The notes: a model not told the origin generated them from the letters alone. Shown: positions 52,125-62,489, counted from the stretch's first letter. The stretch: DNA of 64,000 bases from Marisediminitalea lipolytica (GCF_001758465.1 NZ_MJIC01000014.1:465986-529985), one strand, 5' to 3'. A program made the numbers and translations.

Positions 52125-55052
52125 TTAATAGAAAGAGTAGTTGAAGTTCAGCATGTAAGAAGGACCAAACTCACGGCGCAGGGTAACAATACCGTTGCCG
52201 TCAATGGTTTCTTCTGATTCATCAGTCAGGTTAGTCCCCTGTAATGAAATACGCAGACCTTCAAGGTACTCAATGCCGCTGCCTTCAAAGTCATAGCTGA
52301 TTTGTGCATCAACCTGAGTAACGGCATCACGGGTGGCTGGATCAATTTTGTTTGAACCGCCACGTTGGTAGGTTGAGAATTCAGAGCGGTCGGTGGCCGC
52401 CACACGAATTTCAAAACCATTCATTTCATAATAGGCGGTGAGTGAGAAAACCTCATCAGACTGACCCGGAATAGGATTGCCATTGTCCAGTTCGGCATCG
52501 ATAAAGGTGGCAGAACCAGCGATACCAAAACCTTCCAGAGCACTAACGAACGCACCTAACGGAATATTCGCAGTAATTTCAGCACCTTTTACCGTGCCTT
52601 TCAGGCCATCCTGGAAGTAGGAATAATAGCCAAAATCAGGCGGCGTAACTAAATCCCCCGCGTTATAAGCGATATTAGCCGGGCCATATAAGTCGGTAGC
52701 CTGAATAATACGGTCATGGAAGCCAGGAATGAAGTAGTTAGCGCCTTCATTAGTGGTGTCGTTGGTGAAATCAATTAATTCACGTCCTTCATCTGTCCAG
52801 TTAACCAAATCTTTGTAGAACAACGCTAAGGAAACGTAACCTTCGTCTTCGAAGTAGTTCTCAAAAGAGATATCAAAGTTGTTGGCTTCCAGTGGGCTCA
52901 ATGATGGGTTGCCCTGGAACTTGGACCATGGTGAACCATAGCGGTCGACGTCTGCCTCACTGTTAGGAATAGCAATCAGGTCTATGTTTTGGTCAAACTT
53001 AACAAAACCCGAGGCTTTCATTTGGTCAACCCGTGCGCGGCTGATAGTTTTGTTGGCAGCCAGGCGAACAAAACGATTGTCACCAACTTCAATACTCACG
53101 TTTATGCTTGGCAGGAAGTGGCTGTAAGAGTCACCACCGTTTTGAATACAGTCGGCATCCACCACACCATTGCTATCATCATCACAAACAGCGTAGTTTG
53201 AACCAACTATACCCAGGTAACCCGTTGATGACTGATCGGTTTGCACGTACTGCGCACCGAAGTTACCGACTACCGGGAAATCACCCAGCTCGGTTTCAAA
53301 GTTAAATTTTGCATAAAGCGTGATGACCTCTTCATCAACGGTATAGGTATCACCTAAACGATCCGGCTCAAGTAAACCTGCGTCATTTAATGTGTACTCT
53401 CCATCGTTATAAGGGGCAAAGCCATTGTACGCCACAACTTGTCCCAGCCCTGCCCAGGTCAGATCTGCCAGACCGTTATACAGGTACTGTGAAGGAATCG
53501 CTTCGGAATAAGGGTAAGATGAAGCGGTTGCAAAGAACCCTTTGTTATCCTTCATTTTGTAGCGGTCGCTATAATTAACGCCGAACTTCACTTTGTTAAT
53601 GATGCCCCATTCAACAAAGCCTTCTGTCTCAAGACGAGCGGTGGTCAGCTCTTCTTCAAAGTCAGCATAGTTTAAGAAGCCGTCCTGCGCATTTAAGTAG
53701 CTGAAAGGAACCGGGTTGCCATCTTCATCAATAAAGATAGTGTTAACTGAGCTGGCAAACTGGTCGGCAATGTTAGCCATACCACCACCCCATTGCTGGG
53801 GACCGGTGAGTTGCAGCAGGGTAGGATCTGCAAAGGCATCAAGGCCTGTGCTGCCAGTAAAGAACACACCGTCCGGACTCATCTGGAAGTCACGGGTGCC
53901 AAAAGCATCGGTAGCACCATTACGTGCCAAGCCAGCGTAGGATTCGCCACGTAAATCACGTTTTTTCGACTGGCTGTCAGCAACATCGAGCATCACCGAC
54001 CAGTTATCATCAATGTTATATTTAACGTTGAGGCCGAATGTTTGTAGTTCGCCATCTTTTTGCGCCGGGTCAGTACGAAGCACCGGATTTACACCCACCT
54101 GAGTACCAGACACGCTGGTTCCGGCACCGGATAGTGAGGTTGGTTCGGCATTGAAGGGTTCAATAAATCCGCGGATAACGCCAGAGTCAGAGTAATCAAT
54201 GTTTAGTACATCAACGGCAATATCCAGGTTATCTGTTGGACGCCATTGTAATACCGCAGAAACAGTATCCCGGTCTAACTCACGGCTTATCGCCTGGGTA
54301 TCCAGTCCTGACGGCGTAAACTGACCGTCGTCGTTAGCGCTGTAGCCCCAGACGCCGTATTTACGTTCGTTACGAGGCGACTCAGTGGTTGCTAAAGCTA
54401 CGGCAAGACCAATGGTATCGTCGGCAAATTTTTCTACAAACGACAACGCAAGGCGTTTGCCTTTGTTGTCAAACTCAGGGTTATCTGAGTCGTTGCCACC
54501 CATTTCGTATACACCGGTAAAGGTTAGCGTTTCCTGTGCAGCCAGTGGACGAACCGTTTGTAAATCAACCGTACCACCAATACCCTGAACCATCAGATCG
54601 GCTTCGGTGGTTTTAAAAATAGTGGCACCGGTCATAATTTCAGAAGGGTAAAGGTCGTATTCAACACCACGGTTGTCACCAATACCGATTAATTCGCGGC
54701 CATTCAGTGAGGTGCCGGTGAAGTCTTCTTTAAAACCACGAACCGAGATGCCAGAAGTACGACCGCCAACCCTTTCGCCAGCCAGGCCTGGTAAACGTGC
54801 GAGAGATTCTGCAATGGATGAATCGGGTAATTTACCAATATCTTCAGCGGAAATTGCTTCAACGATGGAAGTGTTATCCATTTTTATGGCTTGTGCGCGC
54901 ATTAATGAGCCGCGAATACCTTTAACGGCAATTACTTCGACTTCTGGATCCGCGTTGGTATTGTTTTGTTGTGATAACGCGTGACCAGAATACATTGCTG
55001 ATGTCACGGCCAGTGACAACAATGCGGGTTTAAATATGTGCTTAGTCTTCAT
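52125..55052 (-). CDS. TonB-dependent receptor
   Basis: 975 residues, large size typical of carbohydrate-type receptors of Alteromonas/Xanthomonas. Signal peptide, then a plug domain (IKMDNTSIVEAISAEDIGKLPDSSIAESLARLPG and ISVRGFKEDFTGTSLNGRE), then a 22-strand barrel ending in a C-terminal aromatic (NFNYSFY). TonB box not obvious, but EVEVIAVKGIRGS precedes the plug. Imports an unknown ligand across the outer membrane. Possible operator at 55095. Confidence 0.93.
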   Translation of the reverse strand: MKTKHIFKPALLSLAVTSAMYSGHALSQQNNTNADPEVEVIAVKGIRGSLMRAQAIKMDNTSIVEAISAEDIGKLPDSSIAESLARLPGLAGERVGGRTSGISVRGFKEDFTGTSLNGRELIGIGDNRGVEYDLYPSEIMTGATIFKTTEADLMVQGIGGTVDLQTVRPLAAQETLTFTGVYEMGGNDSDNPEFDNKGKRLALSFVEKFADDTIGLAVALATTESPRNERKYGVWGYSANDDGQFTPSGLDTQAISRELDRDTVSAVLQWRPTDNLDIAVDVLNIDYSDSGVIRGFIEPFNAEPTSLSGAGTSVSGTQVGVNPVLRTDPAQKDGELQTFGLNVKYNIDDNWSVMLDVADSQSKKRDLRGESYAGLARNGATDAFGTRDFQMSPDGVFFTGSTGLDAFADPTLLQLTGPQQWGGGMANIADQFASSVNTIFIDEDGNPVPFSYLNAQDGFLNYADFEEELTTARLETEGFVEWGIINKVKFGVNYSDRYKMKDNKGFFATASSYPYSEAIPSQYLYNGLADLTWAGLGQVVAYNGFAPYNDGEYTLNDAGLLEPDRLGDTYTVDEEVITLYAKFNFETELGDFPVVGNFGAQYVQTDQSSTGYLGIVGSNYAVCDDDSNGVVDADCIQNGGDSYSHFLPSINVSIEVGDNRFVRLAANKTISRARVDQMKASGFVKFDQNIDLIAIPNSEADVDRYGSPWSKFQGNPSLSPLEANNFDISFENYFEDEGYVSLALFYKDLVNWTDEGRELIDFTNDTTNEGANYFIPGFHDRIIQATDLYGPANIAYNAGDLVTPPDFGYYSYFQDGLKGTVKGAEITANIPLGAFVSALEGFGIAGSATFIDAELDNGNPIPGQSDEVFSLTAYYEMNGFEIRVAATDRSEFSTYQRGGSNKIDPATRDAVTQVDAQISYDFEGSGIEYLEGLRISLQGTNLTDESEETIDGNGIVTLRREFGPSYMLNFNYSFY

Positions 55053-55431
55053 GTTTTTGTGCCCTAACTCAATTTATAACGGTGTAATTTTGTTACATCG
55101 ATGTTAACAATAGTTAAGCTATCTTGAGTCGTCAAGCATTTTTCTTAATCAATTAAGAAAAATAAATTAACATGTATTACTATGGTTTAGGTGCTTTTTC
55201 TCTATCTCGTTTATCTATTTACTTTTTTTCGATTAAGTTTTTGTTTTTCAGGCGCAGAATGTTGATTATTTTTTTACATTTATAATTATGCAGCGAAACC
55301 GCAGATGCTTAACAATATTAGCTTTAAAGGTTGAACACTTTTTGCGTTTGTATAAATGCGGGACTGGAATGTATGCCCATGTGTGTCTTTGGTTTGAGGT
55401 CTGCCCCCGATGACTTTTTCAGAGAGTAAAA
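55053..55431. other. Promoter region of TonB receptor, AT-rich
   Basis: No gene visible. ACATCGATGT (55095-55104), a perfect palindrome with the central CG common in LacI-family operators, lies about 43 bp before the receptor start, and GTTAAC lies beside it. The remainder (55140-55400) is AT-rich without recognisable structure. Confidence 0.45.
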
Positions 55432-55458
55432 TTAAAAGCGCCAGAGAAGGCGCTTTTA
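55429..55458 (-). terminator. Terminator of the 43-residue gene
   Basis: On the minus strand AAAAGCGCC-TTCTCT-GGCGCTTTTAATTTT, 28 bases after the small gene's stop. Confidence 0.85.
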
Positions 55459-55486
55459 AAAGAGGATGGTAAGAAAAGAAGGTAAC

Positions 55487-55618
55487 TCAGCGGCGATTAT
55501 TATTGCCAGACTGACATAGCTGATCACCGTAATAGTTATCAGGGTAATTACAGGTCATTTTGTCCTGTTGCTTTTCTACTGCAATACGCTGTTTGATTTG
55601 TGCAATTAACTTACTCAT
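55487..55618 (-). CDS. Unannotated 43-residue small protein
   Basis: Reads MSKLIAQIKQRIAVEKQQDK in its first 20 residues, then 23 more with CNYPDNYYGDQLC and NNNRR at the end. Two cysteines ten residues apart bracket an acidic, tyrosine-rich stretch. AGGAG eight bases before ATG, and a rho-independent terminator 28 bases after the stop, support a real transcription unit. A TATAGT hexamer lies about 32 bases before the AGGAG, so near 55660 on the minus strand. It lies between a TonB receptor and a beta-lactamase-like gene. Not recognised. Confidence 0.65.
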   Translation of the reverse strand: MSKLIAQIKQRIAVEKQQDKMTCNYPDNYYGDQLCQSGNNNRR

Positions 55619-55706
55619 TGGCTTATCTCCTGTGTGGTTTAAGCCACTATAGGCGCAAATGGTTTTTTAAAAAATTAATTAAATTTGATTGCTGTAATAG
55701 TTTTAG

Positions 55707-57281
55707 TTAATCAGCCTTGTTGAAATACATATCTGAGTATTCATGAGATCCCTTTTCCTTATCCGTAAAAGGGTACAGACTGAATCCGGTCACTAGGCGC
55801 TGAGTATTTACATCAAAATGAATGAAAGCATCACTGGCGGCATTTTGATTGTCCCAGCGGATCACAAAGGAATGATCCGCGAACGGTTCAAGGGTACCAG
55901 TCAGGGTCGGCATTTTTGCTGAGCGGATCCGCAATGTATCTTCTTCACTAACAATATACATGGCGCCAAACCACTGATCAGCGAAGTCTCCGGCATAGGC
56001 GATAGGATCAAGGATGACTTCGCCGGTGCCTTGCGGGGCTTGGCTTGACGCCAGATAGCGTTGCTCTCGCTCAGCCTGATAGGTTTTTAATGTCTGCACC
56101 CAGTCGGTGTTTTCCTGAGGCGCAATATAAGCTTTAAGAATGTGCTGCATGACTGCACTGCGCGCACCATAATTTGAGCCGTTATTAAGCAGCACCACGC
56201 CTAAGTCAAGGTCGGGCACCATGGCCACATAGGCCTGATATCCCGAAAGTGTACCGGTATGGGAAATGACTTTATGGCCATACACATCTGACAACCGCCA
56301 GCCCAGACCATAGGATTTCAGGACAGTATTATCCCAGTCTTGGTCCGACTGAGACACCGGTAATACGGTATGCGCTCGCTGCATAAACGCAATTTGCTCT
56401 GCACTAAGCAGTGATTCACCCTGCTCAGTTTTACCGTCGTTAAGCCACATTTTTAGCCATTTAAGCATATTGCTGGCATTACAGACGATGCCTCCAGCGG
56501 CGGCAGAGACCAGTTCACTGCCGGTAATGGCATTACGGGGGATGGCGTAAATACCACGTGAGTCATTATGGCCATAGCTCATAGCCACATTTTGCAGGGC
56601 CTGGTCGGTAAGATCGCCAGCAAAGCATTCCATACCCAACGGGGTAAATATCTTCTCCTCAATTACCGTGGCATAGGGTTTGTTGTACAACCTGGCGACG
56701 ACCTCACCGGCCGTAATGAACATCAGATTGCTGTAGGCATATTCACTGCGAAAACTACTTACCGGCGTGAGGTAACGCAAATTATGCATAATTTCCTGGC
56801 GGCTGAAACCGCTGGGTTCCGGCCATAACATGCTGTCGCCAGCGCCACTGCTTAGTCCTGAACGGTGAGCCAACAGGTCCAACAAAGTAAATTCGCGGGT
56901 GACCCAGGGATCCTGCATCTGAAATTCAGGCAGAATATCGGTCACTTTGGTCTGCCAACTGAGGTCAAATTCGTCAATCGCAATAGCCAGAGCACTGGCA
57001 GTAAAGGCTTTCGAGGTTGAGGCCAGACGGAAATAGGTGTTTTCATCTACCGCTTGTTTAAGTGCCAGGTTGCGCTTACCCACACCTTCCAGAGCGACTA
57101 TTTTACCGTCTTTAATAACGCCAATGCCCATGCCCGGTGTATGAAATTCCGCGAGGGCTTGTTTAGCTACCTGAGTAATATTTTGCGTGTTTTGATAAGA
57201 AGGTGCTGAAGAGGCGGAGCAGGCCGTGGCGCAGCATAACACCACGCCGGCTAACAAAAATCTGGCACGAGAGGCTGACAT
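55707..57281 (-). CDS. Class-C beta-lactamase-like serine hydrolase, lipoprotein
   Basis: About 524 residues from ATG 57281. Lipobox TAC follows a hydrophobic leader. Active-site marks STSK (S-x-x-K), YSN (Y-x-N) and HTG are present, so a catalytically competent DD-peptidase/esterase fold. The C-terminal ~100 residues form a separate lipocalin-like domain common in such hydrolases. Probably peptidase or esterase rather than antibiotic resistance. Confidence 0.88.
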   Translation of the reverse strand: MSASRARFLLAGVVLCCATACSASSAPSYQNTQNITQVAKQALAEFHTPGMGIGVIKDGKIVALEGVGKRNLALKQAVDENTYFRLASTSKAFTASALAIAIDEFDLSWQTKVTDILPEFQMQDPWVTREFTLLDLLAHRSGLSSGAGDSMLWPEPSGFSRQEIMHNLRYLTPVSSFRSEYAYSNLMFITAGEVVARLYNKPYATVIEEKIFTPLGMECFAGDLTDQALQNVAMSYGHNDSRGIYAIPRNAITGSELVSAAAGGIVCNASNMLKWLKMWLNDGKTEQGESLLSAEQIAFMQRAHTVLPVSQSDQDWDNTVLKSYGLGWRLSDVYGHKVISHTGTLSGYQAYVAMVPDLDLGVVLLNNGSNYGARSAVMQHILKAYIAPQENTDWVQTLKTYQAEREQRYLASSQAPQGTGEVILDPIAYAGDFADQWFGAMYIVSEEDTLRIRSAKMPTLTGTLEPFADHSFVIRWDNQNAASDAFIHFDVNTQRLVTGFSLYPFTDKEKGSHEYSDMYFNKAD

Positions 57282-57364
57282 TGAGATTCCCTGCAAAGTA
57301 AAGTAAATGGAATAAATTATTCAATTTGCAGTCTGATGAATGGAAAGTCAATGCCATCCTGGTT

Positions 57365-57958
57365 TTATTGTATGTTAGCGCCATCCCAAACTAAGGCTTT
57401 AAAGTGTTTTCTGCACATGGATTCATAGCGGTCATTACCACCAATTTCGACCTGAGCGCCGCTGGTTACAGCATTGCCATTTTCATCAATGCGCACTACA
57501 AAGTTAGCCTTGCGGCCGCAGTGACAAACGGTTTTCAGCTCAAATAATTTATCAGCCCAGGCGAGCAGGTAATGGCTGCCGGTAAAGGTTTCACCCAAAA
57601 AGTCGGTACGCAGACCGTAGGCCAGTACCGGGATATCCAGTTCATCAACCACTTCAATGAGCTGGGATACCTGTTGCTTGGTTAAAAACTGAGCCTCATC
57701 AATAAACACGCAGTCGATAAACTGCTGTTTGTGAAGTTCTGTAATTGTCTTTAGCAGATCATTATCTTCGCTGAACAGCCGGGCGTCGGCTTCCAGGCCG
57801 ATGCGGGAAGCGACTTTTCCTTTGCCGAAGCGATCGTCCAGAGCAAAAGTAAAAATCAACGGATTCATACCGCGTTCGCGGTAGTTGTAGGCCGACTGCA
57901 GTAAAGACGTGGATTTTCCCGCATTCATTGCGGAATAGTAAAAATAGAGTTGCGCCAT
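57365..57958 (-). CDS. tdk: Thymidine kinase
   Basis: 197 residues, type II. P-loop [17 protein letters not shown] Walker-B segment, and zinc cysteines in CHCGRKA and CRKHFK. Phosphorylates thymidine for salvage. Starts four bases from the stop of the GGDEF-EAL gene. Confidence 0.96.
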   Translation of the reverse strand: MAQLYFYYSAMNAGKSTSLLQSAYNYRERGMNPLIFTFALDDRFGKGKVASRIGLEADARLFSEDNDLLKTITELHKQQFIDCVFIDEAQFLTKQQVSQLIEVVDELDIPVLAYGLRTDFLGETFTGSHYLLAWADKLFELKTVCHCGRKANFVVRIDENGNAVTSGAQVEIGGNDRYESMCRKHFKALVWDGANIQ

Positions 57959-57961
57959 TTT

Positions 57962-59986
57962 TTATTGTGTCTGGTGTTTTTGTTGCCAGCTAGTGTACCA
58001 CTGACTGAGACGTTTGTTATTCATTGGTCGTGCATAGAGGTAACCTTGCAGGCAATCAACCCCCATGGTTGTGAGAAGCTTTGCTTGTTCGTTAGTTTCT
58101 ATGCCTTCGGCTACGGTCTTACAGCCCAGCTCATTTGCCATTAATAATGTGGCTCTGACGATGGCATTGTTATTTTCGGTCATTTGCTGCACAAAGGAGC
58201 GGTCGATTTTAAGCACATCAAAGTCCAGCGATTGAAGCATACTGAGTGAAGAAAAGCCGGTACCAAAGTCGTCGATAGCCACTTTTATGTGGCGCGCCTT
58301 CAGGGCGCTGATTTTGCTGGCCAGTAAGTCCATGTCGTCGGAAAAAATCGATTCGGTTACTTCCAGATGCAGACGCTGTGGTGCCAGTCCTGAGCTGGCC
58401 AGGGCTTTATCGACGCTAGCGATAAAATCGTCCCTCAGCAGTTGCATTAGCGATACATTCACTGACAGCCGTAATGCCTGATTGTCCCAGTGAGCCGCAT
58501 CGATACAGGCGCGATGTAGCACCCAGTTACCGATTTCGTAGATTGAGCCATTTTTTTCGGCCAGCGGGATAAACTCGGCCGGGCTGATGGAGCGGCCAGC
58601 AAATTGCCAGCGAAGCAAGGCTTCAACAGCCCAAAGCTGCTCAGTTTGGGCATCCAGGATTGGCTGATACACGACCGACAGCTCTTTTTGCGAAATTGCG
58701 TGGCGCAAACCTTCCAATAAGGTTTGTTCGTGATGGAGCTTGGCATAGAGAGCCTGTGAGTAAACGCCAACCTGGCCAGAGGCAATGTGTTTTTGATGAT
58801 ACATGGTCAGGTCGGCAAGCTGGATCAGGGTAGCACCATCCTCACTGTGTTCCGGATACATGGCAATACCGATAGTTGCGCCCAAAGTCAGGGTGCTTTC
58901 TTCCAGAGGTTGCAGATTAGCCAGGCGACTCTTTATGGCCAGAGCAACCGCCATTGCTGTGTTTTTTTCTGCATGCGGTAATACAATGATAAACTCGTCT
59001 CCGCCCCAGCGGCCGATGCAGTCAGCTTCGCTGTAATCAGCCAGTTTCAGGGCGATGTCAGATAGTACTTTATCTCCTGCCTGGTGGCCTAAACTGTCAT
59101 TAATTTGTTTAAAGCCATCTAAATCGATAAATAGCACCGCTATGGCGTTGCCGTCGCTTCTGGCCCGGCTAATTAACACACTCAGCTTTTGCATAAACCC
59201 CATGCGGTTCATCAGGCCGGTGAGGGGATCGGTATGTGACAGCTGGTGTAGCTCTGCTGTGCGTTTACGCACCTCATTTTCGAGGGAGGCATTGGCATTG
59301 TCCAAGCTGACGTTGGCAGCTTTAAGCTCCTGGTTAACACGCTCTACTTTTGCCCGTTCTGAGGTGGTGAGTGCCAACAGGTTTTCGTTTTCTGATTTCA
59401 TCTGTATGGCGCGGTGAATAAACTGATTGGATTTCATGGCGGTACCGCACATCACCAGCCAGAACAGAATACCGAGAGAACCCAGCAAGTGCAGTTGTGC
59501 TTCCATGTCGAATACGGTCTGTAAAGACAGTGGCAATAACAGCAGTGAAGTGTATATGAGCACCAGCGGCAGGTGAGGGGAAAGCACCGTGGCAGCACCA
59601 CCGGCCATTGCCGCCACAATAATCATGGTGGTTGCCAGTTCAATCAGATCCATGTGGTGGTAAAGCAGACTACAGTAGGCTGCCCAAAGCAGGGCGGTAA
59701 CCACAGAGCCCAGCACAAACCGGAGTAAAGGCCATTGGCTGTATACTTCGTGATATTTTAACTTTTTATGCCAGTAAATACCGTCGATTGCCCGGAGCAA
59801 ACATACTATGAGCATCAGGGCCCACAGGACGATTTTGGTTGTTTGATTACTGTGGTTATTAAAACCAAAGGTCATGGCACTGAAGCTGAACACCGTTATC
59901 AGTAATCCCCCCACCGCATTTGCCTGAAGTAATGCCAGTATTTCGTGACGTAGGGAAGGAAGATAGCGCGATTGGGAGAGTGCCAT
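57962..59986 (-). CDS. Membrane GGDEF-EAL protein
   Basis: 674 residues. Six or so N-terminal membrane segments (MASE-like), a coiled stretch, GGDEF domain with intact GRWGGDEF but no RxxD inhibition site, and a full EAL domain (EALLRW, NVSLMQL, LEVTESIFSD, DDFGTGFSSL, KIDRSFV). Could make or degrade cyclic di-GMP. In the same direction as tdk, so possibly co-transcribed. Confidence 0.92.
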   Translation of the reverse strand: MALSQSRYLPSLRHEILALLQANAVGGLLITVFSFSAMTFGFNNHSNQTTKIVLWALMLIVCLLRAIDGIYWHKKLKYHEVYSQWPLLRFVLGSVVTALLWAAYCSLLYHHMDLIELATTMIIVAAMAGGAATVLSPHLPLVLIYTSLLLLPLSLQTVFDMEAQLHLLGSLGILFWLVMCGTAMKSNQFIHRAIQMKSENENLLALTTSERAKVERVNQELKAANVSLDNANASLENEVRKRTAELHQLSHTDPLTGLMNRMGFMQKLSVLISRARSDGNAIAVLFIDLDGFKQINDSLGHQAGDKVLSDIALKLADYSEADCIGRWGGDEFIIVLPHAEKNTAMAVALAIKSRLANLQPLEESTLTLGATIGIAMYPEHSEDGATLIQLADLTMYHQKHIASGQVGVYSQALYAKLHHEQTLLEGLRHAISQKELSVVYQPILDAQTEQLWAVEALLRWQFAGRSISPAEFIPLAEKNGSIYEIGNWVLHRACIDAAHWDNQALRLSVNVSLMQLLRDDFIASVDKALASSGLAPQRLHLEVTESIFSDDMDLLASKISALKARHIKVAIDDFGTGFSSLSMLQSLDFDVLKIDRSFVQQMTENNNAIVRATLLMANELGCKTVAEGIETNEQAKLLTTMGVDCLQGYLYARPMNNKRLSQWYTSWQQKHQTQ

Positions 59987-60198
59987 TGCAGTTATATTAT
60001 CAGCCGAATGTTTTTAGAGTGATTTGAGGAGAGTACTGCATCAGCGTGAACACTGCCTGGGTAAAAGTCTTCTTTTATGTTAGTTGCGAAAGGGTGATTT
60101 GCAAGTTGTTTTAGCGGGACTTTTTGATTCCGGCGTTATCGAATCAGAACGGTTAATGACACTAGTACAGCCAGCTCTGAGTGGCTAAATCAGCAAAG

Positions 60199-60231
60199 AC
60201 AAAAAAGTAAGGCCGGATGTCCGGCCTTATC
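60199..60231 (-). terminator. Terminator after second fadE
   Basis: On the minus strand TAAGGCCGGA / TCCGGCCTTA followed by CTTTTTTG, beginning about ten bases after the fadE stop. Confidence 0.8.
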
Positions 60232-60240
60232 AGAGTCAGA

Positions 60241-62481
60241 TTAAGCAGCGTCCTTTGCTGCCTCAACCGGTTTGTCAGGAGAAATCAGTTCCAAATCAAA
60301 ACTGAACTCATCCACCCGCACCGCCAGTTTACGCTTCTCGTTGTAATCGTGCAGGTCATGGGCTTCTTCGGCGTTAATCACCCCTCTTTCCTGCAGTTTA
60401 TTCAGCGCATTCTCAAAGGACAGAAAAGGAATGACCGGTTCTTTACGCAGTGCTTTTTGCACTTTGCCTAACAATGGCAACACTTTGTGCTTGGCTTTAA
60501 AAGCCTGCTCGTTAATGTCATTACCGTCGCCAGCAACTGGCTGCACCAGATGCGTTAGCTGAGCTTTAACGCTGTTATCCTGTAACGCTGCCAGCGACAG
60601 TTCGCGGATCAGATCGTCACTGATAGAGCTTACGCTACCACTGTAGGTATTAGTGAGTAAGCGCATTAAACCGCGTGTTGGCGTGTTCGGGAAATTGCGG
60701 ACAAAATTCACCAAGGCTTGTTCGGCCTGTTGTAATGACCATTGCATTGCATAATCAAAGTATGGCTTAGCAAGCTGACGGTCTTCGATTCGCTGCTCAT
60801 AGTAACGAATGGCTGCCATTGCACCGTACAGATAGCTCATGACATCACCTAACCGGGCAGAAAGCAATTCCGCTTTCTTCAGATCACCCCCCAGCACTGC
60901 CAGTGACAGGTCGGCCATGGGGGCCAGCTTGGCTGACAGGGCATTGAGGCGCTTCTCATAACCGCGTACTTCCGGCAGGCTTGATTCGGCGCTGCGGACA
61001 AATGGCAGGTAACTGTTAAACAGACTGCGGAAGGCATTTTTTACGCTAAAGCCAACGGTTTTGCGTAACACCTTGTTAAATTTGGCGTCAGCAGATTTTT
61101 CTTCACTGTAAATCAGGTCGACCATTTGTTTTAGGTAAGGGTGACAGCGCATGGCACCCTGCCCAAAAATCATCAGGTTACGGGTCAGGATATTGGCGCC
61201 TTCCACGGTAATCGCAATGGGCAGGGCTGAATAACCCGCCGCCAGTGTGTTTTGCGGGCCCCGTTGAATCGCTTTACCGGCCTGAACATCCATAGCGGCA
61301 TTCATTACCTGGCGGCCAATTTCTGTCATGTGGTATTTAGCGATTGCGGTAACTACCGACGGCTTTAAGCCTTCGCCCAGACCTTCTGTTGTCAGTATAC
61401 GCATGGCTTCACACAAAAAGGTTTTCCCGGCAATTTCAGCCAGTTTTTCCTGAATACCTTCAAAGCGACCGATTGGCAAACCAAATTGCTCACGAACAAA
61501 AGCATATTCGGCGGTGGATTTAAGCGCACTTTGCGCCGTAGCGGTGCCCATGGCTGGTAACGAAATACCGCGACCGGCCCCCAAACAGGCAACGAGCATC
61601 TGCCAGCCGCGACCGATGTTTTTCTGACCGCCGATAATAAAGTCCATCGGAATAAATACGTCCTGACCGCGGGTCGTACCATTGTAGAATTTTACGCCCA
61701 TGGGATCGTGACGGTTACCCAGTTCAACGCCAGGATGGGTTTTAGGTAACAAAGCACAGGTAATACCCAGCTCCAGTTTATCGCCCAGCAATTGGTCCGG
61801 ATCGAAAACTTTAAATGCCAGACCGAGCACCGTGGCTATGGGGGCCAGGGTAATGTAGCGTTTATCCCAGCTGACTTTGAGGCCTAAAACTTCTTCGCCA
61901 TTGTACTGGCCTTTGGTAACGATGGCTGCGTCGGGTATACCGCCTGCATCAGAGCCGGCTTCCGGGCTGGTTAAGGCAAAGCACGGAATGTCTTGTCCCA
62001 CGGCCAGGCGTGGTAACCAGTAATCCTGCTGGGCTTTGGTGCCGTAATGCATAAGTAGCTCACCCGGACCTAAAGAGTTTGGCACCATAACGGTAACTGC
62101 CAGCGCGCCACTTTTGGCGGCGATGGTAGATACGATGGTTGAGTTGGCAAACGGGCTAAATTCCAGACCGCCAAATTTTTTGGGGATGATCATCGAGAAA
62201 AAGCGATTTTTGCCCAAAAAGTCCAGGATGTGCTGTGGAATGTGTTTTGAATTACCTAATTCAAAATCGTCCACCATAGCCAGTAATTCTTTTACCGGGC
62301 CATCCATAAACGCCTGCTCATCAGCACTGAGTTTGGCTTGACGTACAGCACGCAATGCCTCCATGTCAGGTGCTCCACGATAAATGGAGGACTCTAACCA
62401 AATGTCACCAGCATCCAGGGCTTCTTGTTCTGTAATTGAAATTGGAGGTAATACTTTTTTCAGGCTAGTTCTGATACTCAT
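60241..62481 (-). CDS. fadE: Acyl-CoA dehydrogenase FadE-type, soluble paralogue
   Basis: 746 residues. Same core as the 19968 gene (LTSPEAGSDAGG, AGRGISLPAM, DVQAGKAIQRGP, C-terminal DUF1974) but no N-terminal membrane anchor. Likely differs in location or chain-length preference. Starts with ATG 62481; a FadR-like site lies 9 to 25 bp upstream. Confidence 0.92.
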   Translation of the reverse strand: MSIRTSLKKVLPPISITEQEALDAGDIWLESSIYRGAPDMEALRAVRQAKLSADEQAFMDGPVKELLAMVDDFELGNSKHIPQHILDFLGKNRFFSMIIPKKFGGLEFSPFANSTIVSTIAAKSGALAVTVMVPNSLGPGELLMHYGTKAQQDYWLPRLAVGQDIPCFALTSPEAGSDAGGIPDAAIVTKGQYNGEEVLGLKVSWDKRYITLAPIATVLGLAFKVFDPDQLLGDKLELGITCALLPKTHPGVELGNRHDPMGVKFYNGTTRGQDVFIPMDFIIGGQKNIGRGWQMLVACLGAGRGISLPAMGTATAQSALKSTAEYAFVREQFGLPIGRFEGIQEKLAEIAGKTFLCEAMRILTTEGLGEGLKPSVVTAIAKYHMTEIGRQVMNAAMDVQAGKAIQRGPQNTLAAGYSALPIAITVEGANILTRNLMIFGQGAMRCHPYLKQMVDLIYSEEKSADAKFNKVLRKTVGFSVKNAFRSLFNSYLPFVRSAESSLPEVRGYEKRLNALSAKLAPMADLSLAVLGGDLKKAELLSARLGDVMSYLYGAMAAIRYYEQRIEDRQLAKPYFDYAMQWSLQQAEQALVNFVRNFPNTPTRGLMRLLTNTYSGSVSSISDDLIRELSLAALQDNSVKAQLTHLVQPVAGDGNDINEQAFKAKHKVLPLLGKVQKALRKEPVIPFLSFENALNKLQERGVINAEEAHDLHDYNEKRKLAVRVDEFSFDLELISPDKPVEAAKDAA

Positions 62482-62489
62482 AACTCATC

